Origin: a virus
DNA length: 22,530 nt
Direction: 5' to 3' (one strand)
IMG/VR virus record: IMGVR_UViG_3300025759_000767
Coordinates: 1 to 22,530 of that record
This document shows positions 7,928-16,437 of this stretch, one piece after another; position 1 is the first letter of the stretch, and each line of letters begins with the position of its first letter. Both the position numbers and the translations under genes were made by a program. The notes beneath the pieces were generated by a model, which saw only the letters and a list, made by a program, of their open reading frames with translations, searched no databases and was not told the origin of the DNA.

Positions 7928-10900
7928 ATGGCTGAAGAAAATCCATTTGGCGATCAGGCTGTAGAAGATAACCCCTTTGGAGATGCTGCCGAGGAAGAGC
8001 AACAGACTTCTGGAGAGTTAGACCTAGCCAAAATCCAACAGCGGCGTAACTCTGGAGAGAGCGACGAAGCTATTTTCAATGACATCGTCAGTCAGGCTGG
8101 TACTGCCTTTAACATGGATGGTAAGCCATTCGACTTGGCCCCAGCTATTCAAGATGGTGTCCCACCTACTGCCCTACTAGACTTCATTATGTCTGGTAAT
8201 ACTATTGATACTAGCATTGATAGCGGCGTTAAGGCTGGTGTTAAGGGTGTTGGTACTGCAGCTACAAACCTTCTTGGCCTACCCGTCGATTTAGTTAACA
8301 TGGGGTTAACGTCTGGTGAGAGTTTATTCCGACAGGGAGTAAACAAGCTGGCTAGCATTAATGCTCCCGAAGGCGTGGACGATCCCAACTCCCCTAATTA
8401 TGACCCAGAGTTTTATCTAAGCACAGACCCAAAAGACTTTGTAGTAGGAGGTAATCCCGCGCCTCTGGGCAGTAGTCAAAATATAAGAAATATAGGTAAT
8501 GCGGTTCTTGGCGAGAATACCTACGTCACTAGGGAGAATGTGCCAGAAGAATACCGCGCACAGTTTGGCGTTAGTCGTGTAGTCACTGAAAACCTTGTTC
8601 CAGCCTTTGCTATTTTAAAGACTGCTAAGGCAGGTATTGGCCTTACTAATCCACTTATAAAAGAAGCTGCTCAGAACCCTACTCGCTTTCGTAATATTGA
8701 AGGCGGTGCCACAGCGGGTGCGGCTGGACTGACTGCGTTTATTGAGAAGGCTGGTCTGGGAGATAACCCTTGGGCGCAAATGGGAGCAGAGTTCTTAGGT
8801 GCGTTAGTAGGCGGTAATGCTGCCTCTGCCACTTCTAGAGTTGGTGGAATTGCAGACGCTACCAGTAAGACACTAGAAGATTTAGTAGCTGGCTTCAGCG
8901 ATGGGGCCGCTCGTAAGGGTGCAGTCAATGACATACTACTAGCTGCGCAGCAACAGCGTAAGGTACTCCTAGATCAAGCTAAGGCGGCTACTGACGCGGG
9001 GGATACTGCCCTAGCAGACCGTCTTACTGAGGCGGCTGACGCACACACTCCAGAGCGTATTATCCAAGACCTAGAGACCTCTCTTGCGCTGGGAGATGCC
9101 AGCCCAGTAGACGGAGTAAACTTACCCGCTGGTACTCTTACCGATAACCCTACACTAGTAGCTATACAGAACGGACTAATTAGTGGTAGCTCTGATAAAG
9201 GTATAAACTTTTCCGCTGCAGTAGCCGAAGAGGTTAATACAGCACTTTCCCAAATTTTGGCTACATCTGAGCGTCTTGCCAGAGCAGGTAACCAGTTCGC
9301 AGCCGATACTCTACGTGAACGCTACTTCCAAAACATATTAGACACACGTATCAAATTGGCACAAGACGAGGCAAATGCTAGGTTAACAAATCTATCACCT
9401 GATATGCGCCAGACTGAGGCTTCTAAAGTCGCCCAGCAAACTCTATTCGAGGCTAGAGCAAATATCATTGAAATGGAAGATTACTTGTATGGACGTATTG
9501 ATGACGGCCTACAAGTAGATGCCTCTAATGTAGATCGAACAATCTCAGAGATGCGCAGGACGCGGCTTCTAGACGGCGAGACTATCGCTGGCGGTGGGCA
9601 ACTAGACGCTGCAATTAATAATTTTGCCATAAAAGCCCGTGAGGGTACGTTATCAGTGGCAGAAGTTCGTAGATTTAGGTCTCGTATGCTGGAAGCTGCC
9701 AGAGAAGCGGCTGATAAGTCTGAGTTTACCAGAGCGGGTATCTTTGACGAGCTTGCCAATGCTTCCGTAGACTCACTAAATGCTATCCCCTACGAAATTG
9801 GTGGTGAAGCTGTAGAAACTGCACGTAAATTTAGCAGTCTAAAGCATGAACGCTTTACTCGCTACTTCAATATGGATGCCCTTAGTACCGTAGGTACAGG
9901 TGGCACTGCCATGCGTCCTGAACAAGTACTAGAAAACGCTCTAGCTGGTACTCCAATTAATCGCGCACAGAACTTATCTGAAATGCGTGGAGCTACAGAG
10001 TTTTCAGACACTATGGGGCCACGGGTCAATGACCTAAAGGAGCGGGAACTTCAGGCAGAGTTCGATAAGTTTGCTAGGGGTATTGGCGCGGAGCCTAATG
10101 ACATTACCATGCCAGCGGAGCTTACTGCCCCAAGCACCACCCTACCCTCTACGAAGACTACGCCCGATCCTCAGAGAATGAGTCCAACTGATCGTCCTGC
10201 AGAGGGTGAACTAAGTCAGGCCCAACAGGCGGCTGAACTACTATTCCGATTTGCTAATAAGATGGAAGCTGATGGTAGAATGGATTTGGCAGAAGAGGCC
10301 AGACGCAGGGCGCAAGCATTCGACCAGTATCGTGGTCCACAGGGAGAAGAATACTTCGATCCCAAAGCTCCCTCACCAGAAGCTGAACCAGTAGACGACT
10401 TCCAGCTAAATGAGGGCGGTGATACTACGTCAGTAGCATTCCCTGATGACACTACTCCTGTAGAGCTTGCCCCTCGTATGTCTAATGCTCAGGAACAGTT
10501 CTTACGAGGTGCGGTCACTAGACTGCGTAATACAGACGGAACTATTGACACAGCTAAACTAGAGAACTTTATGTCTGCTACTGAGAATGCAGACGCGCTA
10601 GAGGGTTTCCCTAATTTTAGAGCGGAACTCACTAGCCTACTAGATGCGCAGAGAACTGCAGACGAAATATTTAAGCAGTTTAGCGCGATAGCAGAGACTG
10701 GTAAGTTACCAGAAGCTATAGGTAAGGTACTCAACTCCAACAAGCCCGTAGACGATTACGTTAAGTTAGCTAACGAGGCTATGGGTGATCAGAATGCGCT
10801 CAGAGACTTGCGCATGGCTACCATCGACACACTATTTGAGGGTGCTAGAGATGCTAATGATAACCCAGACTTCTTCAAGCTAACTACTGAGCTTACTCGA

Positions 10901-11545
10901 CCACTGAGTGGACGGGCCGACGACCTCAGCATCTTAGAGATTATGGAGCAGCAAGGCGTAATTGGCTCTGAAGACATCAGCAACATTGGTCAGCTAATTC
11001 AAGAGGGCTTACGTATTCAACGTAGCACAATGACCCCTGCCCAGTTTAATGAAGTAGTCAAGCCAGCCAGTGACATAGTCAGTAACACCGCTCGTATCTT
11101 CGGTGCTAACTTCGGTGCTATGTTTGGTATGGGCGAAGGCTCACAGCTACAGGCGGCGGCTATCGGTTCGGCTGCATTCAAGAAACTCGTAGCTGGACTG
11201 CCAATGGGGAACAAACTGGAGCAGATGAAAATCCTTATGCTCCAACCAAGAGTACTGAAAGGTGCCATCCAAGATAATCCAGATATTAGACGCGGTGCCT
11301 TGGACAGTGTCAAAGAGTTTATGATCAAGTATGGTTCTGAGTTTAAAGGTCTCAGCAAGACGCAGAAAGCTGGTAAACTCGCCAAGGACGTAACTGTAGG
11401 AGCAGCTACGGCGACAGGCAGAGGAATTGTGAATAGAGCATCGGAAGCCCCTATAGCAACGTCCTCTGCCTTGAGCGAAGCAACTCAACAGGATGAACGT
11501 CCTACGGTGACAGTCGATGATCAGATGATGGATTTGTTTCCTTAA
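7928..11545 (+). CDS. Giant virion protein, candidate internal/DNA-ejection protein
   Basis: This 1205-residue protein is the last of the + strand module. The N-terminus repeats the motif NPFGD twice (residues 5-9 and 15-19) within an acidic segment. Several Gly/Ala-rich weakly hydrophobic stretches follow (near residues 100-120, 260-275 and 285-300). The middle is long and helical, around residue 730 there is a Pro/Thr-rich linker, and a helical C-terminal part follows with another Gly/Ala/Met-rich stretch near residue 1060. Size, glycine-rich amphipathic stretches and position fit podovirus proteins that form a channel through the host envelope, such as T7 gp16. I see no lytic transglycosylase motif, so the comparison is by context only. 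AAGGT lies upstream of the ATG after a 10-base gap, one of the few non-overlapping junctions here. Confidence 0.75.
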   Translation: MAEENPFGDQAVEDNPFGDAAEEEQQTSGELDLAKIQQRRNSGESDEAIFNDIVSQAGTAFNMDGKPFDLAPAIQDGVPPTALLDFIMSGNTIDTSIDSGVKAGVKGVGTAATNLLGLPVDLVNMGLTSGESLFRQGVNKLASINAPEGVDDPNSPNYDPEFYLSTDPKDFVVGGNPAPLGSSQNIRNIGNAVLGENTYVTRENVPEEYRAQFGVSRVVTENLVPAFAILKTAKAGIGLTNPLIKEAAQNPTRFRNIEGGATAGAAGLTAFIEKAGLGDNPWAQMGAEFLGALVGGNAASATSRVGGIADATSKTLEDLVAGFSDGAARKGAVNDILLAAQQQRKVLLDQAKAATDAGDTALADRLTEAADAHTPERIIQDLETSLALGDASPVDGVNLPAGTLTDNPTLVAIQNGLISGSSDKGINFSAAVAEEVNTALSQILATSERLARAGNQFAADTLRERYFQNILDTRIKLAQDEANARLTNLSPDMRQTEASKVAQQTLFEARANIIEMEDYLYGRIDDGLQVDASNVDRTISEMRRTRLLDGETIAGGGQLDAAINNFAIKAREGTLSVAEVRRFRSRMLEAAREAADKSEFTRAGIFDELANASVDSLNAIPYEIGGEAVETARKFSSLKHERFTRYFNMDALSTVGTGGTAMRPEQVLENALAGTPINRAQNLSEMRGATEFSDTMGPRVNDLKERELQAEFDKFARGIGAEPNDITMPAELTAPSTTLPSTKTTPDPQRMSPTDRPAEGELSQAQQAAELLFRFANKMEADGRMDLAEEARRRAQAFDQYRGPQGEEYFDPKAPSPEAEPVDDFQLNEGGDTTSVAFPDDTTPVELAPRMSNAQEQFLRGAVTRLRNTDGTIDTAKLENFMSATENADALEGFPNFRAELTSLLDAQRTADEIFKQFSAIAETGKLPEAIGKVLNSNKPVDDYVKLANEAMGDQNALRDLRMATIDTLFEGARDANDNPDFFKLTTELTRPLSGRADDLSILEIMEQQGVIGSEDISNIGQLIQEGLRIQRSTMTPAQFNEVVKPASDIVSNTARIFGANFGAMFGMGEGSQLQAAAIGSAAFKKLVAGLPMGNKLEQMKILMLQPRVLKGAIQDNPDIRRGALDSVKEFMIKYGSEFKGLSKTQKAGKLAKDVTVGAATATGRGIVNRASEAPIATSSALSEATQQDERPTVTVDDQMMDLFP

Positions 11546-11553
11546 ATAAAGAA

Positions 11554-11577
11554 ACCCCCACCATCTCTGGCAGGGGT
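11554..11577 (-). terminator. Stem-loop terminator, best folded on the - strand
   Basis: On the - strand, ACCCCTGCCA and TGGTGGGGGT pair over 10 positions (two G-U pairs) around a GAGA tetraloop and are followed by TTCTTTATTT. On the + strand the same bases have two mismatches and no T-run follows. It lies 8 bases beyond the end of the 1205-residue gene and would stop - strand transcripts entering the virion genes. Confidence 0.65.
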
Positions 11578-11639
11578 CTCAACCAACGAACAAGGTGGAC
11601 CAATCTCGACCTCATTCGCTAGTATTTTAACAAAAAATA

Positions 11640-11667
11640 AGCCCATAGGTCAAGCGATCTGTGGGCT
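11640..11667. terminator. Bidirectional Rho-independent terminator between converging modules
   Basis: AGCCCATAG and CTGTGGGCT form a 9-bp stem (one G-U) with a 10-base loop. It is followed by ATTTTATT on the + strand and by TTATTTTTTG on the - strand. It would end the virion operon from the left and the RNR transcript from the right. Confidence 0.8.
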
Positions 11668-11677
11668 ATTTTATTGC

Positions 11678-13420
11678 TTATTCACATTTTCTCAGGCCAG
11701 TGGCTACGTCAAAATAACACGCCCCACCCTCTTCAATGAAGTTGTCTTCTTCAGTCTGTGGCTCTTCGGCAATATCCTCTGAAGCGGCTGCATTCAGGAT
11801 ACCATACCGCTTACCTGAAGCTCTGAAAGTTGTACATCCAGACGACCCACCTTCGTAGGCTTTCATGTAGACATCCTTGAACTCTTCCCAAGAGATGTTG
11901 TCTCCTACGTTGCAGGTCTTAGAACAGGCACTGTCTACATAGCGAGAGGCTACGTTAAGAACTTTAACGTGGTCAAACACTGATAGCTCGTCGGCTGTCT
12001 TGCCCTTCACACCAAACACACGGTAGCCATAATCTTCTACCCGCTCTACTTTAGGGCCGTCGAAGGTCTGGATAGTTCTATCGTAGTAATGTGAGAAGAC
12101 TGGTTCAATCCCAGAGGATACGTTGTCGGCTGACAGGCTGATAGTTCCTGTCGGAGCAACAGAAAGAAGATGACTGTTACGAATACCGTGCTGGCTAATG
12201 AGATCACGAATATCGTGAGGCAGAGTAGTAGCAAACTCAGAGCCAAGATATGCCTGAGTAAATAGAGGAAACGGACCCTTCTCAATAGCCAATTCCACAG
12301 AAGTACGATACGCCACATTCCTAATAACCCCCATAATCTCTTCTAGGGTACGTAGGAAAGGCTCACTGCCGTACTCAAAGCCCAATGCCTCAATGGCATT
12401 AGCTACGCCAGTAACTCCCAGCCCCATACGGCGTTTGCTCTTAGCTTCCTGCTCCTGCTCTGGCAGCGGATATGTTGCACGGTCTACTACATTGTCCATT
12501 GCACGTACTACGTGAGGGATGTCGTTACGTAGCTGGTTCATATTGAACACATACTTGCCGTCATGCTCTACTATGTATTTAGCCAAATTAAATGAGCCTA
12601 GTAGACACGCACCGTTTGGCGGTAGAGGTTGCTCACCGCATGGGTTTGTAGCGGCAATCTTCTCACAGTAGTGTAGGTTGTTCTTGCGATTAATACGGTC
12701 AATGAACAGGATTCCCGGTTCTGCCCAGTCCCACGTACTACGTAGAATGTCATCCCACAATGCACGTGCAGAAACTGTCTTATAGACACGGCCTTCAAAG
12801 ACTAGGTCAAAGTCAGCATCCTCTTTGACTGCCTTCATAAACGCATCTGTCACGCCAACTGAGATGTTAAACTGCGTAAGCTCAGTGCTGTTGTTCTTTG
12901 CGCGAATAAACTGCTCAATATCTGGATGGTCTACACGTAGGACACCCATCTGTGCGCCTCTACGGTGTCCTGCAGAGCTAATTGTCTTACAGATTGCGTC
13001 GAAGATGCCCATGAAGCTCATTGGGCCACTGGAGCGGCTGTCTAGGCTGCGTATGAGTGCGCCACGTGGACGTAGAGTACTGAAGTCATAGCCAATACCA
13101 CCACCAAGCTGCATAGTCTTGGCTGCGTTACGTGCGGCTTGCATAATACCTTCCATACTGTCCTCGATAGTCATAGAAACGAAGCAGTTATATGGAGTTA
13201 CGCGGCGGGGTGCGCCCATAGCAGACTGTACTCGACCCGCTGGCAGGAAACGCTGGTTATATAGAATATTTCGAAAGTTATTGAAATGAGATTCATTATC
13301 TTTCAATGCTTCGGCTACACGTGTCATAGCCTCGCGGAAAGTTTCCCCCTCAGACCTGTACTTCTGGGCATGAATTTCCTCAGAAATTGATAGGGTTGGT
13401 CCGTATTCGTTTTTTATCAT
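11678..13420 (-). CDS. nrdJ: Class II (adenosylcobalamin-dependent) ribonucleotide reductase
   Basis: This enzyme reduces ribonucleotides to deoxyribonucleotides for phage DNA synthesis. It is 580 residues from ATG13420. That start is preferred over an in-frame TTG at 13435 because GAGGAG sits 7 bases before the ATG and the TTG overlaps the Shine-Dalgarno region. NPCGE holds the thiyl Cys261 with Asn259 and Glu263. Cys272 follows exactly 11 residues later, as in the Lactobacillus leichmannii class II enzyme, and pairs with Cys79 (YNCF). PTGTISL is present. The C-terminal ACYFD...RKCE cysteines (568 and 579) match the shuttle pair. The 11-residue spacing and lack of an NrdB-like partner nearby support class II. 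The host would have to provide B12. It is the last gene of the - strand module. Confidence 0.92.
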   Translation of the reverse strand: MIKNEYGPTLSISEEIHAQKYRSEGETFREAMTRVAEALKDNESHFNNFRNILYNQRFLPAGRVQSAMGAPRRVTPYNCFVSMTIEDSMEGIMQAARNAAKTMQLGGGIGYDFSTLRPRGALIRSLDSRSSGPMSFMGIFDAICKTISSAGHRRGAQMGVLRVDHPDIEQFIRAKNNSTELTQFNISVGVTDAFMKAVKEDADFDLVFEGRVYKTVSARALWDDILRSTWDWAEPGILFIDRINRKNNLHYCEKIAATNPCGEQPLPPNGACLLGSFNLAKYIVEHDGKYVFNMNQLRNDIPHVVRAMDNVVDRATYPLPEQEQEAKSKRRMGLGVTGVANAIEALGFEYGSEPFLRTLEEIMGVIRNVAYRTSVELAIEKGPFPLFTQAYLGSEFATTLPHDIRDLISQHGIRNSHLLSVAPTGTISLSADNVSSGIEPVFSHYYDRTIQTFDGPKVERVEDYGYRVFGVKGKTADELSVFDHVKVLNVASRYVDSACSKTCNVGDNISWEEFKDVYMKAYEGGSSGCTTFRASGKRYGILNAAASEDIAEEPQTEEDNFIEEGGACYFDVATGLRKCE

Positions 13421-13431
13421 TGATTTGCTCC

Positions 13432-13872
13432 TCAAACTAAATCTTTTAAGTCAGGGGCTGCGTAATGTGGCCCCTTTAATACCTTTCCGTCTTCCCGATA
13501 GATTGGTTTCCCATCGCTACCCAACTTGCTCATGTTGGATGCGTGGACACGACGAACTGCTTCGTCTAAATCCCAGCCGAATGTGGCTGCGAAACCGTAT
13601 GTTACGTAGACAAGATCAGCTAATTCCTTCAGTAGGTTTTCAGGTGTATTTGCATCTGCTACTTCCTGAAATTCCTCATCCAGAAGATTGAAGCGCAGCA
13701 TATCCTTGTTGCTACCCTTCTCCCAAGTATGGCCCGTAGATTGTCCGTATATACGAGCAAACTGCTCCACCATATTCAGCGGTGTCTTGTTTAGGTAAGT
13801 ATTTGAATCTCTTATTAATTCATTGTCGTGGTCATAATACTCAAATGCCACGATATCATCCTTTGAAATCAT
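13432..13872 (-). CDS. MazG-like nucleotide pyrophosphohydrolase
   Basis: This 146-residue protein has an all-helical core. LLDEEFQEV (Glu66, Glu67, Glu70) and LLKELADLVYV (Glu83, Asp86) form the ExxE/ExxD Mg-binding pair of the MazG/PRA-PH/dCTPase superfamily. The C-terminal part ASNMSKL and GKPI-REDGKVLKGP is typical of phage members. The probable reaction is hydrolysis of a non-canonical or excess (d)NTP to the monophosphate and pyrophosphate. Substrates differ among members, so dCTP, dUTP or (p)ppGpp-related roles cannot be told apart here. AGGAAA precedes the ATG. The start overlaps the DUF3310 gene, and the stop TGA lies within the RNR ribosome binding site, so the two are probably translated together for dNTP supply. 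Confidence 0.85.
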   Translation of the reverse strand: MISKDDIVAFEYYDHDNELIRDSNTYLNKTPLNMVEQFARIYGQSTGHTWEKGSNKDMLRFNLLDEEFQEVADANTPENLLKELADLVYVTYGFAATFGWDLDEAVRRVHASNMSKLGSDGKPIYREDGKVLKGPHYAAPDLKDLV

Positions 13873-14140
13873 GTTGGTTTTCCTCGACCTTTTTTATTAA
13901 TCGGTCCAAGTACCAACGCGCCTTCTTCAGGTCTTCTAAGCCATTCTTATAGGGCCACCGCCAGAGGTACTTGAAACAGTTCTGCCAGCAATAGGCTTCG
14001 TGGCTAGGGATATCGCAGCCCTCTGCCATAGCTTCCATTGCGTCGATGCACTCGATATGGCTACCGTTGTAGTGTGGCGGCTTCTCCACCATATCTGGAG
14101 TTACATAGCTATCAGCATTCATTCTATTTCTTGAATGCAT
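13856..14140 (-). CDS. DUF3310 family protein
   Basis: This 94-residue protein shows the family pattern PPHY (21-24), ECIDA (30-34), NCFKYLWR (54-61) and KNGLEDLKKARWYLDRLI (65-82). Such proteins are common in phages next to nucleotide metabolism and replication genes. Some are labelled nucleotide kinase-like, but I know of no firm function and see no P-loop. AAGGAAG lies 8 bases before the first ATG, which favours it over the internal ATG at codon 7. It overlaps the previous stop by one base (TAATG) and the next gene by 17 bases. Confidence 0.85.
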   Translation of the reverse strand: MHSRNRMNADSYVTPDMVEKPPHYNGSHIECIDAMEAMAEGCDIPSHEAYCWQNCFKYLWRWPYKNGLEDLKKARWYLDRLIKKVEENQHDFKG

Positions 14141-14454
14141 TAGTGTAGCTTCCTTGGAAATTTAACTACTTTAGCATCTGCAATAGCTTCCAGAAGTTCG
14201 TCGTCTGGCTCGAAGTCTATTTCCGAATTATTGTATTCTTCCAGTTTGCTCAGAATACCGCCTACAAAGCGTAGGTAATCCATGCCACCGTCTAGGACTA
14301 GGCAGAGGCCATTGTAGATGTCTACAAGTGTCTGAGCTTGTTCTGGGTCTAAGTCTTCACTAGTGTGCTGCGCAGAGGTAATGGAGAGCGTTTCAGCTTC
14401 TTCATCCAAGCTAATGACTAGCATTATGCTATTTTCTGGTAGGTCTTCTGTCAC
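14140..14454 (-). CDS. Acidic protein, unknown function
   Basis: This 104-residue acidic protein starts with GTG at 14454, supported by AGGAG 6-7 bases upstream. It has a probable beta segment (SIMLVISLDEEAETLSI), a helical middle, and the ending VVKFPRKLH. It has no cysteine pairs, membrane helix or known motif except possible dimer-type helices. It overlaps the nuclease gene upstream by 26 bases and the DUF3310 gene downstream by one. I do not recognise it; its place suggests an accessory role in replication or nucleotide metabolism. Confidence 0.75.
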   Translation of the reverse strand: MTEDLPENSIMLVISLDEEAETLSITSAQHTSEDLDPEQAQTLVDIYNGLCLVLDGGMDYLRFVGGILSKLEEYNNSEIDFEPDDELLEAIADAKVVKFPRKLH

Positions 14455-14803
14455 GTTTTGCTCCTGCTAATTTAAAAAAATGTTCTGCGTCCATGACAGC
14501 CAAGGGTTTCTGGCGATCACCTTTAATAATTGCCACTGGCTCCGCTCCCTTCGGACAGTTCTCAGCGGCCTGATCCATAACTTTGTAGATGGCGAAACTC
14601 TTAAAAGCCTTGCACTCTACAGAGTATGGGAAGAGGCGTCTGGCGGCGGGACTTAACTGAATGTCCTCACCGCCAGCCCCCATCGAAGTGCTTCTGACAT
14701 CGTCAGGGAGGAGCAGCCTTGGGAATAGAGCGAGAATGCGGTCTCTAACCCATTGCTGATGTCGTCGGCCCTTCGCCTTGGCACTGGATGTTTTTATAGC
14801 CAT
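14429..14803 (-). CDS. Small PD-(D/E)XK nuclease, possibly Holliday-junction resolvase-like
   Basis: This 124-residue protein opens with a basic stretch (KAKGRRHQQWVRDRIL, residues 9-24) like the start of phage resolvase-like nucleases. VRSTSMGAGGED ends at Asp47, and FPYSVECK gives Glu63-x-Lys65, so the D...ExK signature of PD-(D/E)XK nucleases is complete. The Glu often found in the first helix of archaeal Hjc enzymes is not evident (QQ in its place). Its probable job is resolving branched DNA made by replication and recombination, comparable in place to T7 endonuclease I, but a simple endonuclease is possible. The start overlaps the exonuclease end by 10 bases, and no Shine-Dalgarno sequence is visible, so translation is probably coupled. 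Confidence 0.7.
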   Translation of the reverse strand: MAIKTSSAKAKGRRHQQWVRDRILALFPRLLLPDDVRSTSMGAGGEDIQLSPAARRLFPYSVECKAFKSFAIYKVMDQAAENCPKGAEPVAIIKGDRQKPLAVMDAEHFFKLAGAKRDRRPTRK

Positions 14804-15564
14804 TTAGGGGGTTCTAAGAGGCTATATTCGCCCCACCCTGTGCCAAAGTCCTCTTTGTCGATTGCTTCCTTAATAATCTCCAAAGTCTTGTGCATTTGCT
14901 CCGTAGCCCTGACCAACAACTCAGGGCTGACTACGTGCATATGACTTACGTAGGGAGCAGACTTCTCCACCGCTATGAAGTGGAAGCGATCCACCTCGAT
15001 ACCGCCAAGATTACATACGTAAAGATAGAAGGCTGCTTGGATTGGATACGAATATTTCCAGCACTCTGAGGCGAAACCTTTTGGGCTTGCATCCTGTGTG
15101 GTCTTAATATCGTAGACAATTCCCTCAGAGGGTATGTACAGGTCAGGTCTCGTCTTGAGTATCAGACCTGTGTTTTCACACTCGGCAAAGATACTGACCT
15201 CGTTTACTCGATCCTTGTGTCTCAGGGCATCGTGGCAGACCTTATTCTTTAAAGTCTCTGTCGCCATACGATTAGCCACGTGGTACTCTACTTCCGTGAG
15301 TAGTACCTGATCTTGTTCTAGGTCTTCCTGTAATTCCTTAAAGCCCTTGGAGTTGCGGGTCTTTGGTCCCTTTACTACTAGGTCACGGTCTTCCTCTAGC
15401 AATAGAGCGTGGACCGCCGTACCCAAGTCGAATGCCGCAGATGTCTTCCGCTTCTCACCTTTCCAGTGAGCCACTGACTTTTTAAATACTGTCTTTACCG
15501 CCGAAGAGGATATACCACCTTGTTGGTGGTACACCTCATTAGACATATTCTCTACAACGCCCAT
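14794..15564 (-). CDS. RecE/exonuclease VIII-like PD-(D/E)XK exonuclease
   Basis: This 256-residue protein matches the C-terminal nuclease domain of RecE (DUF3799, PDDEXK-type). MSNEVYHQQGGISSS is the typical opening; GTAVHALLLE holds His52, NEVS Glu122, KTRPDLY Asp141, and VYDIKTT Asp152 and Lys154. YSYPIQAAFYLYV corresponds to the Q/Y helix of the family. It would degrade the 5' strand of duplex DNA ends to leave 3' tails for annealing. No RecT is seen; the 272-residue protein directly upstream takes that place. ATG15564 overlaps the previous stop (TAATG). An internal ATG at codon 7 (MSNEV) is a second possible start and lies nearer the usual family N-terminus. Confidence 0.85.
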   Translation of the reverse strand: MGVVENMSNEVYHQQGGISSSAVKTVFKKSVAHWKGEKRKTSAAFDLGTAVHALLLEEDRDLVVKGPKTRNSKGFKELQEDLEQDQVLLTEVEYHVANRMATETLKNKVCHDALRHKDRVNEVSIFAECENTGLILKTRPDLYIPSEGIVYDIKTTQDASPKGFASECWKYSYPIQAAFYLYVCNLGGIEVDRFHFIAVEKSAPYVSHMHVVSPELLVRATEQMHKTLEIIKEAIDKEDFGTGWGEYSLLEPPKWL

Positions 15565-16382
15565 TATGCTACGTCTGCGTCTAGAGCCTGTTCTACCTTG
15601 TCTACTATTGTTGCGGCCTCTCCGACCTCACGCTCAATATTCAATGCCTCTTTATAGGCTTGGTTGATACGAGCGTTCTCATCAGTCACCAACTTAGTGA
15701 CGTAGGCAAGACTATCATACGTCATCTGGTCCATTGGCAGCGGGTTTGCAAACTGTGGGTTAAAGCGCATTACGTAGAACGTCTTACCATAAGAGTTCTT
15801 CTTCTTGTCCGTAGACAAAATACTCTCGAAGTCCCATAGGTTCATACCATTCGGTAAACGCTTCATAACATCGTGATAAAACGGTCCATAATTTTTACGT
15901 TTAGTCTCCAGCTTAAATGGCTGGTTTTCAATGGTTACCTCTTGGCCCTGTGAAGTGGTGCCTGTGTACGTAATTAGTCCACGGATTACACGATATCGGT
16001 CCATACCCTTATATTTCTCCTTCTCTTCAGGAGACATTTGGATGGACTGCTCGTATGTAGGCATCCCACACATAAAGCCACCCAGCATATCACGCGCCTC
16101 TTCACGCTGATTTTTAATAAGCAGAGACTTGTTTACTAAGCCATCTACATCATCCCAATGCTGGTATTGAATATGGTTACTGAAGGCACGAATACGCACG
16201 TTTTCTGTGGCGTATACATGATCCTGACCAGTCTTCAGAAAGAATGCACCCATCGGGGCATCATCTGGTTCATAGTTCATTTTAAGAGTGGGGATTGTCG
16301 GTCCCGACTGGGATGCTGCACCAAGTTGTGCTGCGATTTCTTCCATTGTGTAGTGATTTTCTTGTACTGCTAGTTCTGACAT
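15564..16382 (-). CDS. Candidate single-stranded DNA-binding or annealing protein
   Basis: This 272-residue protein starts at ATG16382 with GAGGAA 8 bases upstream. It opens with IPTLKMNYEPDD, has predicted beta-rich central parts (residues 60-220) with many aromatic residues (FSNHIQYQHWDD, YGPFYHDVMK, YGKTFYVMRFNP), and a helical, acidic C-terminus ending EQALDADVA. A beta-rich core with an acidic tail, and position between DNA polymerase and a RecE-like exonuclease, fit an SSB such as T7 gp2.5 or an annealing partner. I do not recognise a named family and the C-terminal Phe usual in SSBs is absent, so this is inference. It is the first gene after the only strong promoter in the - strand module, which suggests high expression, as expected for an SSB. 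Confidence 0.6.
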   Translation of the reverse strand: MSELAVQENHYTMEEIAAQLGAASQSGPTIPTLKMNYEPDDAPMGAFFLKTGQDHVYATENVRIRAFSNHIQYQHWDDVDGLVNKSLLIKNQREEARDMLGGFMCGMPTYEQSIQMSPEEKEKYKGMDRYRVIRGLITYTGTTSQGQEVTIENQPFKLETKRKNYGPFYHDVMKRLPNGMNLWDFESILSTDKKKNSYGKTFYVMRFNPQFANPLPMDQMTYDSLAYVTKLVTDENARINQAYKEALNIEREVGEAATIVDKVEQALDADVA

Positions 16383-16408
16383 AACTAATTCCTCAATAGT
16401 GGACTTAC

Positions 16409-16437
16409 ATTATACATTAGTTAAGTGCTTCAATCAA
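16409..16437 (-). promoter_or_regulatory. Sigma70-type promoter upstream of the 272-residue gene
   Basis: Read on the - strand: TTGATT (-35, 16432-16437), a 17-base spacer, and TATAAT (-10, 16409-16414) preceded by TG. The predicted transcript start is about 20 bases before ATG16382. The -35 box overlaps the stop codon of the DNA polymerase gene. The spacer contains AGCACTTAACTAATG, an element shared with two other intergenic spaces. Confidence 0.8.

Noticed and set aside
11017-11488. Two - strand open frames (122 and 113 residues) near the operon end
   Set aside because: Both are inside the 1205-residue gene on the opposite strand, beyond two terminators for - strand transcription, and without recognisable features.
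12046-12318. 90-residue - strand frame inside the RNR gene
   Set aside because: Same-strand out-of-frame shadow of the RNR coding sequence, very Leu-rich, with no start signal.
13421-13435. TTG at 13435 as the RNR start
   Set aside because: It overlaps the GAGGAG Shine-Dalgarno sequence that is correctly placed for ATG13420.
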